From the NCBI GenBank assembly GCA_963575745.1, contig CAUYUJ010012669.1, positions 629,501-693,500 on the forward strand: 64,000 nt of DNA, in the 5' to 3' direction. The first letter of the stretch is position 1, and each line of letters starts with the position of its first letter. The notes below the pieces were generated by a model. That model was not told the origin of the DNA. It did no database searches and worked only from the letters and a program-made list of their open reading frames with translations. The position numbers and the translations under genes were made by a program. The stretch comes from Prorocentrum cordatum. Its lineage: Eukaryota; Sar; Dinophyceae; Prorocentrales; Prorocentraceae. Of this stretch, positions 32,260 to 42,314 are shown in pieces.

Positions 32260-33690
32260 CGCACAGAATCAGCCAACTACAGCAGCGTTGACGACCGCGG
32301 CGGCTGGCTCCTGGTAACACTTCACGGACGAGGTGAAGTCGATCAGGATGATTTCAAGGAGCATCTGCGCAGCCGCTTCCACGGCAACTGCGCCATAGCA
32401 GCGTTGGCGGTCCTGAAGAGCGCGAGCGGCAAAAAACGACTCGTGCACGTCAGCGCGCACGGGGTCGCCGTGAACAGCGGGATCAGATGCCGGAGCCGCC
32501 AAAGGATGCCGAGGCCCGCGGAGAACAACTACTTGTTGAGGTACTACATACATTGGGGCGAAGTCATCTTCTCGCTCGTCACCGACGTCAAGGGCGCGCA
32601 TCTGCTCGTCAAAATCCGCGAGGACGAGTGGGGTATGTTGGCCTGCGAGTTCGAGGGCGAGATCTACTGCAACGCCGTCGGCACCGTCGGCGTCTCCAGC
32701 GCCTCTGATTGGTCGGCCAGGCTGTTCGGCGCCTTGTTGCGGGCGTTTTTTTTGCTCGGCAGCGATTGGCCCGTGGAACAGCTCGCCTAAGCCAACGACA
32801 TGGAGGCTATCGGCATGGGGCGCCGGGGTAGATTGGCCGCCCTCTTCGTGGTCATTATCCTCGGCGTCCTCGGCACCCCTGCGCAGAGGGCCAGGACTCG
32901 GGGCAGGCCCGAGGTGGATCGATTTGGCCCCCTGTGCGACTGCGCCACCTACGCCAAAGTAGATGGTTGGCCTGCGCCCAGAGACTGTTGGAGGCGGCAC
33001 CGCCCACGCGAGCGAGACGGCGTCGGACGCGGGAAGCTTGGGATTCGCAGCGATGGTCCCAGTCAGGGGGGCTCATGGCGCCCGCGCGCGCCAGGATTGC
33101 CCGCGTCGGAAGGGCGGGCAAGGTAGGGTTATCCCTGCCCTGGGCGACCGGGCTCGCGCTGACGTGGAGCGGCAAGCGGGCGACAGGAGGGCGGGGACTG
33201 GGGGCGCCCGTCAAGTCTGACCGAAAGCCGCGAATCCCCGCTCGAACGCGAAGGCAGGGGCGGGGCGCTGCTGGATAGGCGGCTAAGAAGCACCGCCCGG
33301 CGAGCGCCGGAGGTGGGGGGGGCTTGGTTCCCATGGGCGCGGGCCGAGGCGAACGGCCCGAACAGGGCCATCGCGGCGCCGGGGCTCCACGGCACGGCCC
33401 CCTTCGTGCAGTTGTTCTCGTGGCCCGGGAAGCTCCGCCGGATGGCGAGCCTCGAGATGACGGGGTCGTTTGGCGACGCGGCGAACGCTCGCGCGGTGTC
33501 CGGAGACACGTCGACAAATGGTCGTCGACGGTCCTACTCATCGAGCGCTCGGAGGAGCTTAGGTTGCGCGGAATGACGCCAGGGTTGAAGTGGCTCCAGC
33601 GCGAGGACAATCAGAAGGCGCGCGACCACCTCGGCAGCGCGCAAACAATGGAGATCGACGGGCCCCCCAGGATCCACGCGGCGGCCGCGG
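32260..33690 (+). pseudogene. Reverse transcriptase remnant with destroyed YADD box
   Basis: One frame reads VTDVKGAHLLVKIREDEWGM (RT motif A with its Asp), then CNAVGTVGVSSASDWSARLF (motif B-like). A TAA at 32788 follows, then ANDMEAIGMGRRGR and GTPAQRARTRGRPEVDRFG in the same frame to 33126. The catalytic box YADD should sit exactly at the stop, so Tyr has become a stop codon and the first Asp has become Asn. A later frame-shifted piece (about 33540-33690: GLKWLQREDNQKARDHL) fits the RNase-H-like end of such elements. It is therefore dead. Family assignment within retrotransposons is uncertain; it is unlike the LINEs elsewhere in the window. Confidence 0.6.
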
Positions 33691-34149
33691 AGCTGAAGTG
33701 GCACGTCCTCGATTCGACGCGATCGTCGAGGAGAAGACGGCAGCCGCGGGGGCGGCGCGCGCCTCTGGAGGCGGCCGCGGGCACTGGTGACTGGGGCGGC
33801 GGCGACCCACCGCCGCGCTCGGCCCCCCGTCTGCGAGATTTCCGCGCCGAAGGGGGCCCCGCCGACGCAGGCGAGGGGGGCGGGGCGCCGCGGGCGCGGG
33901 CGCGAGGCGGGCGCGAGGCGGGCCCTGCGCCGTCTCGGGCGAGGGCGGTTTCCCGCGCGCGCGCAATCAACGCGGAGCGAGGCCGCGAGGGTGGATGCGC
34001 GCATGCACGCAGCGCGCGCGCGCCTCAGCCTGTGCGAAAGCGACGGCGCGGGCGCCGCCGTCCAGCACAGACTCAGCGAGAAAGCAGGCGCGCGCCAGGC
34101 CAAGGCAGTTGGATTCTCCGGGGGCGACTGGACGGCCGCCGAGGCGACG

Positions 34150-35695
34150 CCCGCTTCATTCCAGCAGCTCATGAGCGAGCTGGCGGCGACCGACCCCGAC
34201 CGCTGGGCAGCGGCCGACGAGGCGCACTGCGGCTCCGCGCGGTCGGCCAAGCGCTTCGCGCGACCCTTCGGGAGGCCCCGGTCGGACAGCGACGGCGGCA
34301 ACGGCGCCCGCCCCGGCGGCGCCGGCCAGGGATTCAGCCGCGGAGGGCAGCTGCGCCAGGGGCCCAGGCCCCCGAGCATGGTGGGACTACCCTCGGGCCG
34401 GGTGCCCGCCGCGCTGCGCGGGTGGCCCCGGCGGCCTCTTGCCCAGAGCCTCTGCCCTTGGACGATCGAGAAGACTGAGGCGGGGGCGAGGGCGCGGCCT
34501 TCGCAGCCAGCCAGGGCGTCATGGAGCGAATCAAGCATTCCATGGATCGAGGGGGCGGAGGGATGCGGGCCTATCGGCGCGGCCCTCGCGGCTGGGCCCC
34601 TGGCGATAAAATTGAAGGACCCCCTGCTAATGGACCAGAGCGCGCGATCGTTGTCGCCGCGCAGCGGGCGTCTCAGGTTCGGCGAGCACGCGTGCGAAGG
34701 GATCGTTTCTGCCCGCCCAGGCCCCCAGCGGACGCTGAGGCTTTGCCCGGGCCGTCGGCGGAGATTGCGCGGATGGCCGCCGCGACCTTCCGCCGCGAGT
34801 CGGCGGTCGGCAGCGACGGCCTGAGCTGGAGGACGGCGGACCTCAGCGACGCTCATCGACTTCGGCATCGAGTCGATGAGCTCGGCGGCTGGCCAGAGGC
34901 CGCTGGCGCGCTCGTGGTCGCGCCCCCCAAACCGCAGGGCGGCTCTCGGCCTACCAGGCTGCTCGGGTGGCCCCGTCGTCTGCGGGGCCGAGCTCGCCAG
35001 CCCGGGGCGCGGCGGCGGGGCTCCCAGATCGCCTCGGAGTTTGCGGGCGCATTCTGGGGGTGCCGAGGGCGCGCCGCCGAGGGGGCAGCGCGGTGGCAGG
35101 CGCTTCGGTCCGAGGCTTCGCGCTCCAGAGTGGACGGCGCAGCTGCGGCGCTAGTCGACTTGTAGACGGTGCGCGTGCTGGTGGATGTGGCCACCGTTCA
35201 GGGTCGAAGCGCCCTGGCCAAATATCAACTGGCCCAACTGGGCATGGCCCTCCCAATGCGGAGTGCAGGGCGACCCGGCCGATGCGGGCGCAGCAGCTGA
35301 TGACCCAGCGGAAGGTGGCGCTGGCAGAGGGGCCCGGGGGCCCGCGGGAGGCGGTCCCGCAGCGGGCGCTGCGCAGAAGCCATGGCCTCTCAGCGAGAGA
35401 GCAGCCGCGCGCTAAACCAAGGCGGTGGAACGCTGGACGACGAAACGACCGCCGGTGGCGACGTAGCAGCTCGCGAGCGAGCTGGCGGCGACCGACCCCG
35501 ACCGCCGGGCAGCGGCCGACGAGGGGCACTGCCGCGGCCCCACTCGGCCGGCCGAGCGCTTCGTGCGACGCCGCGGGGGGGCCCCGCCAGACACTGGCAG
35601 CGGCGGCGGCGGCGCTGGCCCCGGCGGCGCCAACCAGGGCCCTGTGGTCCACCGCCTCCTAAATTTAGGAGCCACGCGAGCGTGTCCAAAAAATA
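34150..35695 (+). mobile_element. LINE-type RT fragment, copy 1, with internal duplication
   Basis: About 34780-35060 reads AAATFRRESAVGSDGLSW, then DELGGWPEAAGALVVAPPKP and RPTRLLGWPRRL, the N-terminal fingers of a LINE RT. The nucleotide sequence matches 45070-45530 closely. Bases 34180-34330 recur at 35485-35640, so part of the unit is duplicated. The right edge is marked by GTGGTCCACCGCCTCCTAAA (35645-35665). Frameshifts make it non-functional. Confidence 0.6.
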
Positions 35696-35884
35696 GGAAT
35701 CACGAACAGGTGCCACGATATCTCAGATAACCGTCAGCTCGTTCCCCACAGCGTGGAAAGCATTTGTTATTGAGTTCCCTGCTTGCGGGATAAGTTTCAC
35801 CCGCTTTCATGGCATATGCGTGCCATTATTTTGGTTTGTTGCACGCGTTGTACTTCAGACGCGTAGGTGCGCATGAAAATCCTC

Positions 35885-36230
35885 ACGATCCTCCTCGTGC
35901 TCCTCCCCTTTGTACACCTTTTCTCCATCTCCTCCTCCTCTTCCTGTCCCTCCTCCTCCTCCTCCTCCGCCTCCTCCTCCTCCTCCTTTTCCTCCTCTTC
36001 CTCCTCCTCCTCTCTCCCCCCCCTCCCTCCGTGTTCCTCTCTTGGGCGGCGGGGGGGGGGGCGGTCCTGGAAGTTCTCGAAGGCGCGGCGCCCTCCTCTT
36101 CCTCCCTCGCTCCCTCCCTCCTTCGGTCCCTCTTATTCCTACGTTTTCTCGCTATCCTTTTCCGCCTCTTCATCTTTCTTTTCCCTTCACCTTTCACCCC
36201 GCCGTCGTCGCCGTCGCCGCCGTCCCCGCA
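35885..36230. repeat. CCT-rich microsatellite tract
   Basis: TCCTCCTCCTCCTCC with interruptions; a G run is at 36052-36061. Frames through it encode Ser, Pro or Leu strings. Confidence 0.85.
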
Positions 36231-36277
36231 CGGGCGCAATTGGAAAACAGGGCGGTTGCAAAGAGGGCATTTGTTCT

Positions 36278-38890
36278 CTACGATTTTTTTAGCTTCTTCG
36301 TTTGCCGATCAATACCGAGCGCTGCCTCAAGCTTATAATAGCACACGCTCTCAAAGCAAAGCTGCGACACATTTTGCAACACGCGCTTCAGCGTTTTGTT
36401 TGCCGACTCGTCATCCCATGTACTGTAAGAGGCAGGGTTCCCTAAATCAGCAGCTCGGCGGATCAGATGCCACATCAGATGTCTCTTGGGTGTTGCCAGT
36501 TCCACGATATCCAGCGTGTTCTCACAGAAGCATGTGTATCGATCCAGCAACTCCTGGAATAGCACGAAAAGACAATGAGGAGGACGGGGGCGGGAGGATT
36601 AGGAGGGGGATCTGGAGGGAGTAACGGGGGGCGATGGGGGAGGAGCACATGGGGGGATGGAAGTGAGGGTGATGAGTAGGGCGAGGAGGACGGGGAGGAG
36701 GAGGTGGATGCCAGGATGGCCAACGCGGGGGTGGGAGGGGTGGGAGGAGGAGGGGGGATAAGAAGGATCAGCGGGAGGACCAGGGGGAGGGTGGATCACC
36801 AGGGGGCCCAAAAGGGGGGTGGGAACGGGGATGAGGGGGAGGAGAGGGCAGAACGAGGAGTAGGAACACGATGACGAGGATTGGTTTCGCTACGTGGGCC
36901 CCAAGGCCCCTCCAACAAAGAATGCGGATAAGAAGAAACGAAATCGCACATGTGCAAACACCCCCCCCCCACCGTGTTGACGTCACTTGCGCTGATGAGA
37001 GAGAAATCGCACCCCCAAACCAAAGGTTTCACAAGCTGAATGGGCGGGGGGCCGACCGTGCCACCGACGCTGGAGGGGGAGGTCCTGGCAAGCTGCTGGG
37101 CCGATGTTCACAGGATTGGTTCTGCACGTAGAGACAAAGCCTAGCAGCGCGTCGATGGCCCGTCGATGACGATCGGTGTCTCGCACTCGCAGCTCGTATT
37201 TGGCATGCGCATCTTTCATGAAAACGAGGAGACCATATGTTTCCGCTGCCTTTGTTTTGAGAACTCGCTTGCTGGGATTGCCTAGCATGGAAGGGACTAG
37301 ATCGGCAAGTCTCGTCAGATTTTCGGTGGGGTACAACGCCGCCCTCGTGCGGTACCAATCGAACAGCTCATTCCTCAAACATTGTATCGCAACAAAGATG
37401 CGTTCGCTTCCGCTGCTTGGCTGGCCACCCCACACCCCTGCCAACAAGAGCTTCCACACCAAGACTGTCGCGTAATTTTTCACCACCCCCAAGTACAGAC
37501 AGTGAAGCAAGTCATAACATATTACTCTGTTCGGCGTTATTCCCAACTCCTCGTCCCAGATCGGGCACCGATGCATAAGAATCGTCTCCTCCGACCTTCG
37601 CCAAAATACAACCTCTGCTGTATCACCAGGTGTTGGACACAGACCCTCGAAAGCTGCAACGTCGAGCAGCTCGGCCGTGGGCTCGAGACGGTCGCCTTGC
37701 CGAAGATTCAGCGTAGGCACGTTTCGAATTCAGCACCTGCCCAAGCCACCTGTTTTCCGTCTGTCGTGCTTCAAAAGTTGCGTGATCAATTTAACATCGT
37801 CATGGCCAATCACTACACGGAGCTCGCATTGCGTGCACGCTGTATCAAATTCTGCATCTGAATTCTCGTGCCAGGGTGAATAATCCATTGATATGCCACC
37901 GTGGACGTGCAGTAGATCTGGGGGCGAAGCACAACAGGGACATGGCCGAATGCTGCTCCTCCAACTGGGAACACCAAGTCGCTCACACATCTCGGCCCAG
38001 TCGGCCCGAAGCTGGGCCAGTATCCCTCGGCACTGTAACTTCTTACCAGCCATCGATTGCCGATGACTGTCCTGGTTGTGCCACTCGCCCTGGTCGTGCC
38101 TCTGGCTTGGCCAGGTCCCCGACGCAAGAGCGCTGAAGCACCAATGAATCCATACCCACAGCGCGTGGAACGAGCACCATCCACGACATCCGCATCTGCA
38201 GACCAATCGCTTGCGAAGCACAGCAACGATGTGGCGCGAGCCACTAATCGCATTAGTGACCCATACCCCGACGACGCTGTCGGTGATGGAGTACGGGACG
38301 CCGTCCAGATACAACCCAATTGGCATGGGAGGGTCGTCAACTGCTTGCACGACGGGGCTGCTGTAGTAGATGTTGGGCAATGTTCGCCCGTCTACGGCGG
38401 CGTTCAACTGGGGGAGCAACGTCGGGTCAGCTTGAACTTCTCTCTCTACAATTCCGTGGATCGGAACAGCTTGAAGTTTGAATGTAGACTTGCTTAGGTC
38501 GTGCCTACCATACGACGGAATATCTCATGTGTAATGAGTTGTGGATACGGTGTCGAAGCCGAATAGCTTCTTGACGTGGCGGGAATAATGTCCACTTTGC
38601 CGATTCGGCCCCATCCCGAACTTCCGAACGCGGGGCATCCCAGCCTCGGCCGCCCAGTATCATAGCAGGCAATAATCTTCAGCGCTGATCTTTGACGTAG
38701 TGTATAGGTTTGCAAGCACCATCAATAATTCCTCTGCACAATTTTTAGACATGTCCACGATTTCGCCATCCGACTCAAACTCACCGCCCCATGCACCGTC
38801 GTCGCCGTCGCCTCTGTGGTCGAAGTCGAAAGCACGCGGGCCAGCATCTGCTGGGTCTTCCCAAGGGTGTGCTGGAAACGCCTCGGACAT
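36278..38890 (-). pseudogene. Transposase-like protein broken only by TGA codons
   Basis: Reading from the ATG at 38890 (MSEAFPAHPWEDP), one frame continues to 36986 with in-frame TGA codons at 38660-38662, 38525-38527 and 37730-37732 and no other stop. Text across them stays coherent: YWAAEAGMPRVRKFGMGPN, DIPSYGRHDLSKSTFKLQA, then GLYLDGVPYSITD, CRCGCRGWC, ICYDLLHCLYLGVVKN and a final piece at 36565-36278 in the same frame with STWDDESANKTLKRV. The order Asp, D-x3-H-x4-LGV, then WDDE resembles DDE transposases of the KDZ/Plavaka sort. About 36570-36985 is probably an intron. The terminal stop is TAG. Whether it is a decayed gene or one with recoded TGA cannot be settled here; decay is more likely. 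Confidence 0.6.
36570..36985 (-). other. Probable intron: GGGA-rich on plus, CCCT-rich on minus
   Basis: About 300 bp of GGGGAGGAGG-like text (plus strand) separates the last two coding parts of the minus-strand transposase-like gene. On the coding strand it is a polypyrimidine tract, as expected before an acceptor. Confidence 0.45.
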
Positions 38891-39430
38891 ATGTCAAGTA
38901 GCTAGAGCCAAAACGGCTATTACAGTGATGGTGATGGCGAATGTGGCGGTGGATTGAATGCCTATGTGTCAAACGTACTTGTCTGTGCACGTGCGGGGCC
39001 CTGAGAGGAGGAGGAGGAGGAGGAGGGAGAGCTGGAGGAGGAGGTAGAGGAGAAGGAAGAACAACAACAACTCGACCTCGAGGCAATGTCATGCGTCTGA
39101 AAGCTGGTAGTGTATAGGAAAAGTGCGCGCGTGCCTGTCGCTGGCGCAGGGCCCCCGTGTCATTCCCGCCTAGGATAGGCTATGCAAGCAGGGTGCAGGC
39201 TCAGCCTGCCATCAGGGCCTGCATACAGAAGGGCAAGAGAAACGTCAGAGTCTATCAGTGATGGGCTGTTCCTAGGAGAGCTGCACGGTCGAGCACTAGA
39301 GGCGCAAGAACCTCCCACCGAGGCCCGAGGGGGGGGATTCTGGGCCAAAAACCAGCGTCAATATTTTCCAAAAAAATGTGACGCTCGATTTTGGGCTTTT
39401 TTTTGTCTTTCCCCCTCGAGCTGGCATTGT
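38891..39430. other. 5' flank of the minus-strand gene, with a GGA microsatellite
   Basis: (GGA)n lies at 39005-39055. No other supported feature is seen. Confidence 0.4.
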
Positions 39431-39434
39431 ACAA

Positions 39435-39504
39435 AAGGAGGAGGGAACAGTTTTGAGGATTTCTGCACAAGTGCAGTTTTTCTCAAAAGTGTTCCCTCCT
39501 CCTT
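39435..39504. repeat. Long near-perfect hairpin
   Basis: The two 35-bp halves pair in about 29 of 35 positions with almost no loop. The ends are AAGGAGGAGGGAACA and TGTTCCCTCCTCCTT, and the centre is CTGCACAAGTGCAG. It may be a small inverted-repeat element or a hairpin RNA precursor; neither is shown. Confidence 0.75.
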
Positions 39505-39779
39505 CGTACCGCTACCGACCAGCCCACATCTCCAGCTGCAGACGGCCCCAGAGCTGGCGGCAGGCTTTGTGGCGACGGGCCTGCACTCGCAATCGCGCCT
39601 CAAAGTTTTGCTGATGTTACCGAGCGGACGGAAACGTGCTGGTAACCGGAGGTCTGGAACCCTGGCCATGATGTCGACGCTGGCGTAGTGGGGAGGGCAT
39701 GCCGGTTTCCCGATCGTGAAAAAAACGAAGGGGGCTGGCGAAAGCCGGGTTGTTAAGGTTTTGGTTTCAGGAGTGTGGC

Positions 39780-39925
39780 TGTGATGAAAATGAAACTGAT
39801 GATGATGCTGATGATGCTGATGATGCTGGTCATGATAATGATGATGTTGAGGATGATGATGCTGATGTGCTGGTTTGATGTGTTGTTGGTGTTGGTGATG
39901 ATGTTGTGTTGTTTTGATTGTTCCA
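39780..39925. repeat. ATG/GAT microsatellite
   Basis: GATGATGCTGATGATGCTG-like triplets over about 140 bp. Confidence 0.85.
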
Positions 39926-40134
39926 TCGCGCGTGCGCGTGCGTACTCGTACGTGCGTTTGGCATGCATCAGACCAATTCATGTGTTGTTTCTTGCCTCAA
40001 CTTCCGTGTCTCCACGTCAAGCAGGCAGGGGCGCGAAACGGGATTGTGATGGCACCGTCAAGCACGAGACAAAGCTGCCGCGGCCACCCCGAAGCTCGCG
40101 CGGGCTCAGTCAGGCCCCTCGAACCAGCCAGAAA

Positions 40135-40250
40135 AAATCATGAGAAAATCATGGAACAAATCATTATGATTGTTTCGCCCCGCTACAAACATTCGTCGAA
40201 AAAAATCATGATGATTTTTTGTCATGACAAAAATCATGAGGCGATTTCTG
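40135..40250. repeat. AT-rich nested palindromes (ATCATGA)
   Basis: AAAAATCATGA and TCATGATTTTT alternate, including AAAATCATGATGATTTTTTG and its near complement. This is unusually AT-rich for the window. It lies just downstream of the gene that ends at 40398 on the minus strand. Confidence 0.6.
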
Positions 40251-40397
40251 GCTGGATCTGGAGCTCGGGGCACTGACGCGCCTCGGGCGGCCGACAAAAA
40301 TGGCCCACACAGTGACATCAACCTAAATACAAATGACGACACTGCTGGCTTGTTCACGGCCTCAGGCCGCGGAAGCCGTTGGCTCTCGGGAGTGTCT

Positions 40398-41894
40398 TCA
40401 GTCGAGGTCCGAGGAGTCTTTGCACATCTTGATGATCGTGTTGTGCTGCTTGGCGAGCTTGTTAAGCTCACCTTTCAGCGTGACAAAGTGCTCGAGCTCG
40501 GTTGTGAGGACTGCTGCGGTGTGACTCTTCTTGATCTCGCTCAAATCCTTGATGAGCAAGTTCGTGCCGAATGGCGTGGCGCTCTGCTCCACCTTCGCTT
40601 TCTGGTCAGTGTGGGCCCCTACGAAGTCAGGCGAATTGAAACGTTTCCAATTCTTGTCGTTGCTCGTCTTGATCGTATCGATGAGGGAAGATGCTGACCC
40701 CACGGTGTTGTGGCACAGTTTCTTGGTCTGCTGGGCCGAGACAAAAAGTTTGTCCAAACCGTCGGGCTGGGCTCCATCGGCAACTCCTTGAACTGCATCG
40801 CCAGTGCCGTTCTTGCCGTTGGACTTGCGTCTGGCCTTGGCCTTATCCGTAGCCGTGGGCGCGTCCGGGCAAGCCTTGTCCTCCGCCTGTGCACTGGACC
40901 CGCCCGTCTGAGACTGCGTGTAGGACTCCCATTTCTTTGCGAGGATCGTGCGGTGCTTCCGCTCCAAGTGGAAGAAATTGATCTCCTCCACCATCTCATC
41001 GTCGACCACCCACCCGCCCTTCACGGCCATGCACTTGTCGGCGTACTTCTTGGCGCGCTCCAGGGCGCCCTCAGGGTCGAAGAAGAAGCCCATCTTCTCT
41101 ACCAGAACAGCGAATGGTACGTATGTGCCAGTCTCCTCGTCTACCTCCTGCCACTCGTTCGTCTCCTTCTTGCCGTGGGTGATGCTATCAAGCTGCTCCT
41201 TGGCCCACTGAATACGGAACTCCTTCTTTGCGTCGTTTGTCTTCACGCCCTCATCGCCTCGTCGTTTCACATGCGCCTCGAGCTTCTTGGCGTTGTCGGT
41301 GCCTGGCTTGTGAGCGGTACTGAAGCGTTGACCAAGGCCACTACGAGGTTCCACTGTGTTCGTCTTCAGAGCGTCCGTCATCTGCACGATGAGCTCCTTT
41401 GTCTTGGCGTCCACCTCGTTCGACATCGCGGGCTTGACCTCTGTCGCTTTCCTGAACTCCTTGGCGTAGGCCTCGGCGACGTGCACGATGACCTTGGACA
41501 ACTCGCTGTTGTTGCTGCCAGTTGCGGGAGAGGGCGCATCGGATGAGGCGACGTCCTCGCCATCTGCGCCGACGTCTTCGCCAGCTGCCAGGCCGCCATC
41601 TTTGTCACCATCACCGAGGTCGTCGTCGATCTGAATTGCCGTTGGACGTGCCAGTGGAGATGCTGAGTTTGCCTTAGCCATTGGAGGTGCGAGTGAGTCG
41701 GCGCCGCGAGAACCCGTGCCGTACTTACTCCAGTACTCATCGTAATGCTGCTTGATCATGTCTGCATCGGTCGGAATGCCGTTGTCCGCAAGTGCTGCAT
41801 CAGTTTGTTTCTTGGCGGTCTTGGCGGTCTTGGCGGTCTTGGCGGTCTTGGCCTTGCCGCATCCCTGGCTGACAGCGGCCCGCTTCGGGGTCAT
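40398..41894 (-). CDS. Hypothetical lysine-rich protein, 498 aa
   Basis: Uninterrupted frame from the ATG at 41894 (MTPKRAAVSQGCGKAK). Residues 15-28 are KTAK repeats, like a basic nuclear signal, encoded by a perfect 9-bp-unit repeat at about 41814-41857. Residues 90-125 are acidic. The central part (about 150-310) is helical and reads like a folded domain, with EFRIQWAKEQLDSI, EEINFFHLERKHRTILAKKW and AKKYADKCMAVKGGW. The last 90 residues are helical (LNKLAKQHNTIIKMCKD). There are no membrane segments and no recognised catalytic motif. It is intronless and co-directional with the next gene, with about 420 bp between them. The full-length open frame against a background of broken ones suggests it is expressed or recently inserted. 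Confidence 0.7.
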   Translation of the reverse strand: MTPKRAAVSQGCGKAKTAKTAKTAKTAKKQTDAALADNGIPTDADMIKQHYDEYWSKYGTGSRGADSLAPPMAKANSASPLARPTAIQIDDDLGDGDKDGGLAAGEDVGADGEDVASSDAPSPATGSNNSELSKVIVHVAEAYAKEFRKATEVKPAMSNEVDAKTKELIVQMTDALKTNTVEPRSGLGQRFSTAHKPGTDNAKKLEAHVKRRGDEGVKTNDAKKEFRIQWAKEQLDSITHGKKETNEWQEVDEETGTYVPFAVLVEKMGFFFDPEGALERAKKYADKCMAVKGGWVVDDEMVEEINFFHLERKHRTILAKKWESYTQSQTGGSSAQAEDKACPDAPTATDKAKARRKSNGKNGTGDAVQGVADGAQPDGLDKLFVSAQQTKKLCHNTVGSASSLIDTIKTSNDKNWKRFNSPDFVGAHTDQKAKVEQSATPFGTNLLIKDLSEIKKSHTAAVLTTELEHFVTLKGELNKLAKQHNTIIKMCKDSSDLD

Positions 41895-42314
41895 TGTGCG
41901 GTGAATGTCTTAAGAGCACAACTCCTCAACAGTTTGAGCCTGAAGGGCTACTTACTCACCCAGACGTCGTCCCCGCCATGCGTTTGGGGTCGCCACCTCC
42001 AGCGGTCCATGACCACAGGACGGGACGACACACGCCACCAAGGAAACGGAAAGAGTGCGCAGCATGGTTCTAATCACGCTGAACCATGTTGGGATAGGAG
42101 GAGGAGGAGGAGGATGAGGAGGAGGAACAGGATGTCCTTACAGGTTCTAGGCTAGCTCAGGGCAGGCGCGTGGCTCCTGCATGGGCTCGACGACAGCTCT
42201 TGTTCGGATGATCGTTGCGATCGATGACGATGACGATGGAGCTTTACTTCCGATACCACCCTCCCCAAGGCAGCGCAAGGCATAATGCGCTCTTGAAAGC
42301 TGGTCCGCATGGGG
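41895..42314. other. Spacer between two co-directional minus-strand genes
   Basis: Contains a GGAGGAGGAGGAGGATGAGG tract at about 42097-42125. No promoter motif is recognised. Confidence 0.4.

Noticed and set aside
33534-34868. 444-codon minus-strand ORF
   Set aside because: Low-complexity Arg/Pro/Ala translation opposite RT-like text on the plus strand.
36278-38890. A selenoprotein or altered genetic code explaining the TGAs
   Set aside because: No hairpin element was identified, and a transposase-like gene in a repeat-rich region is more likely to be decaying. It is kept only as a question in the findings.
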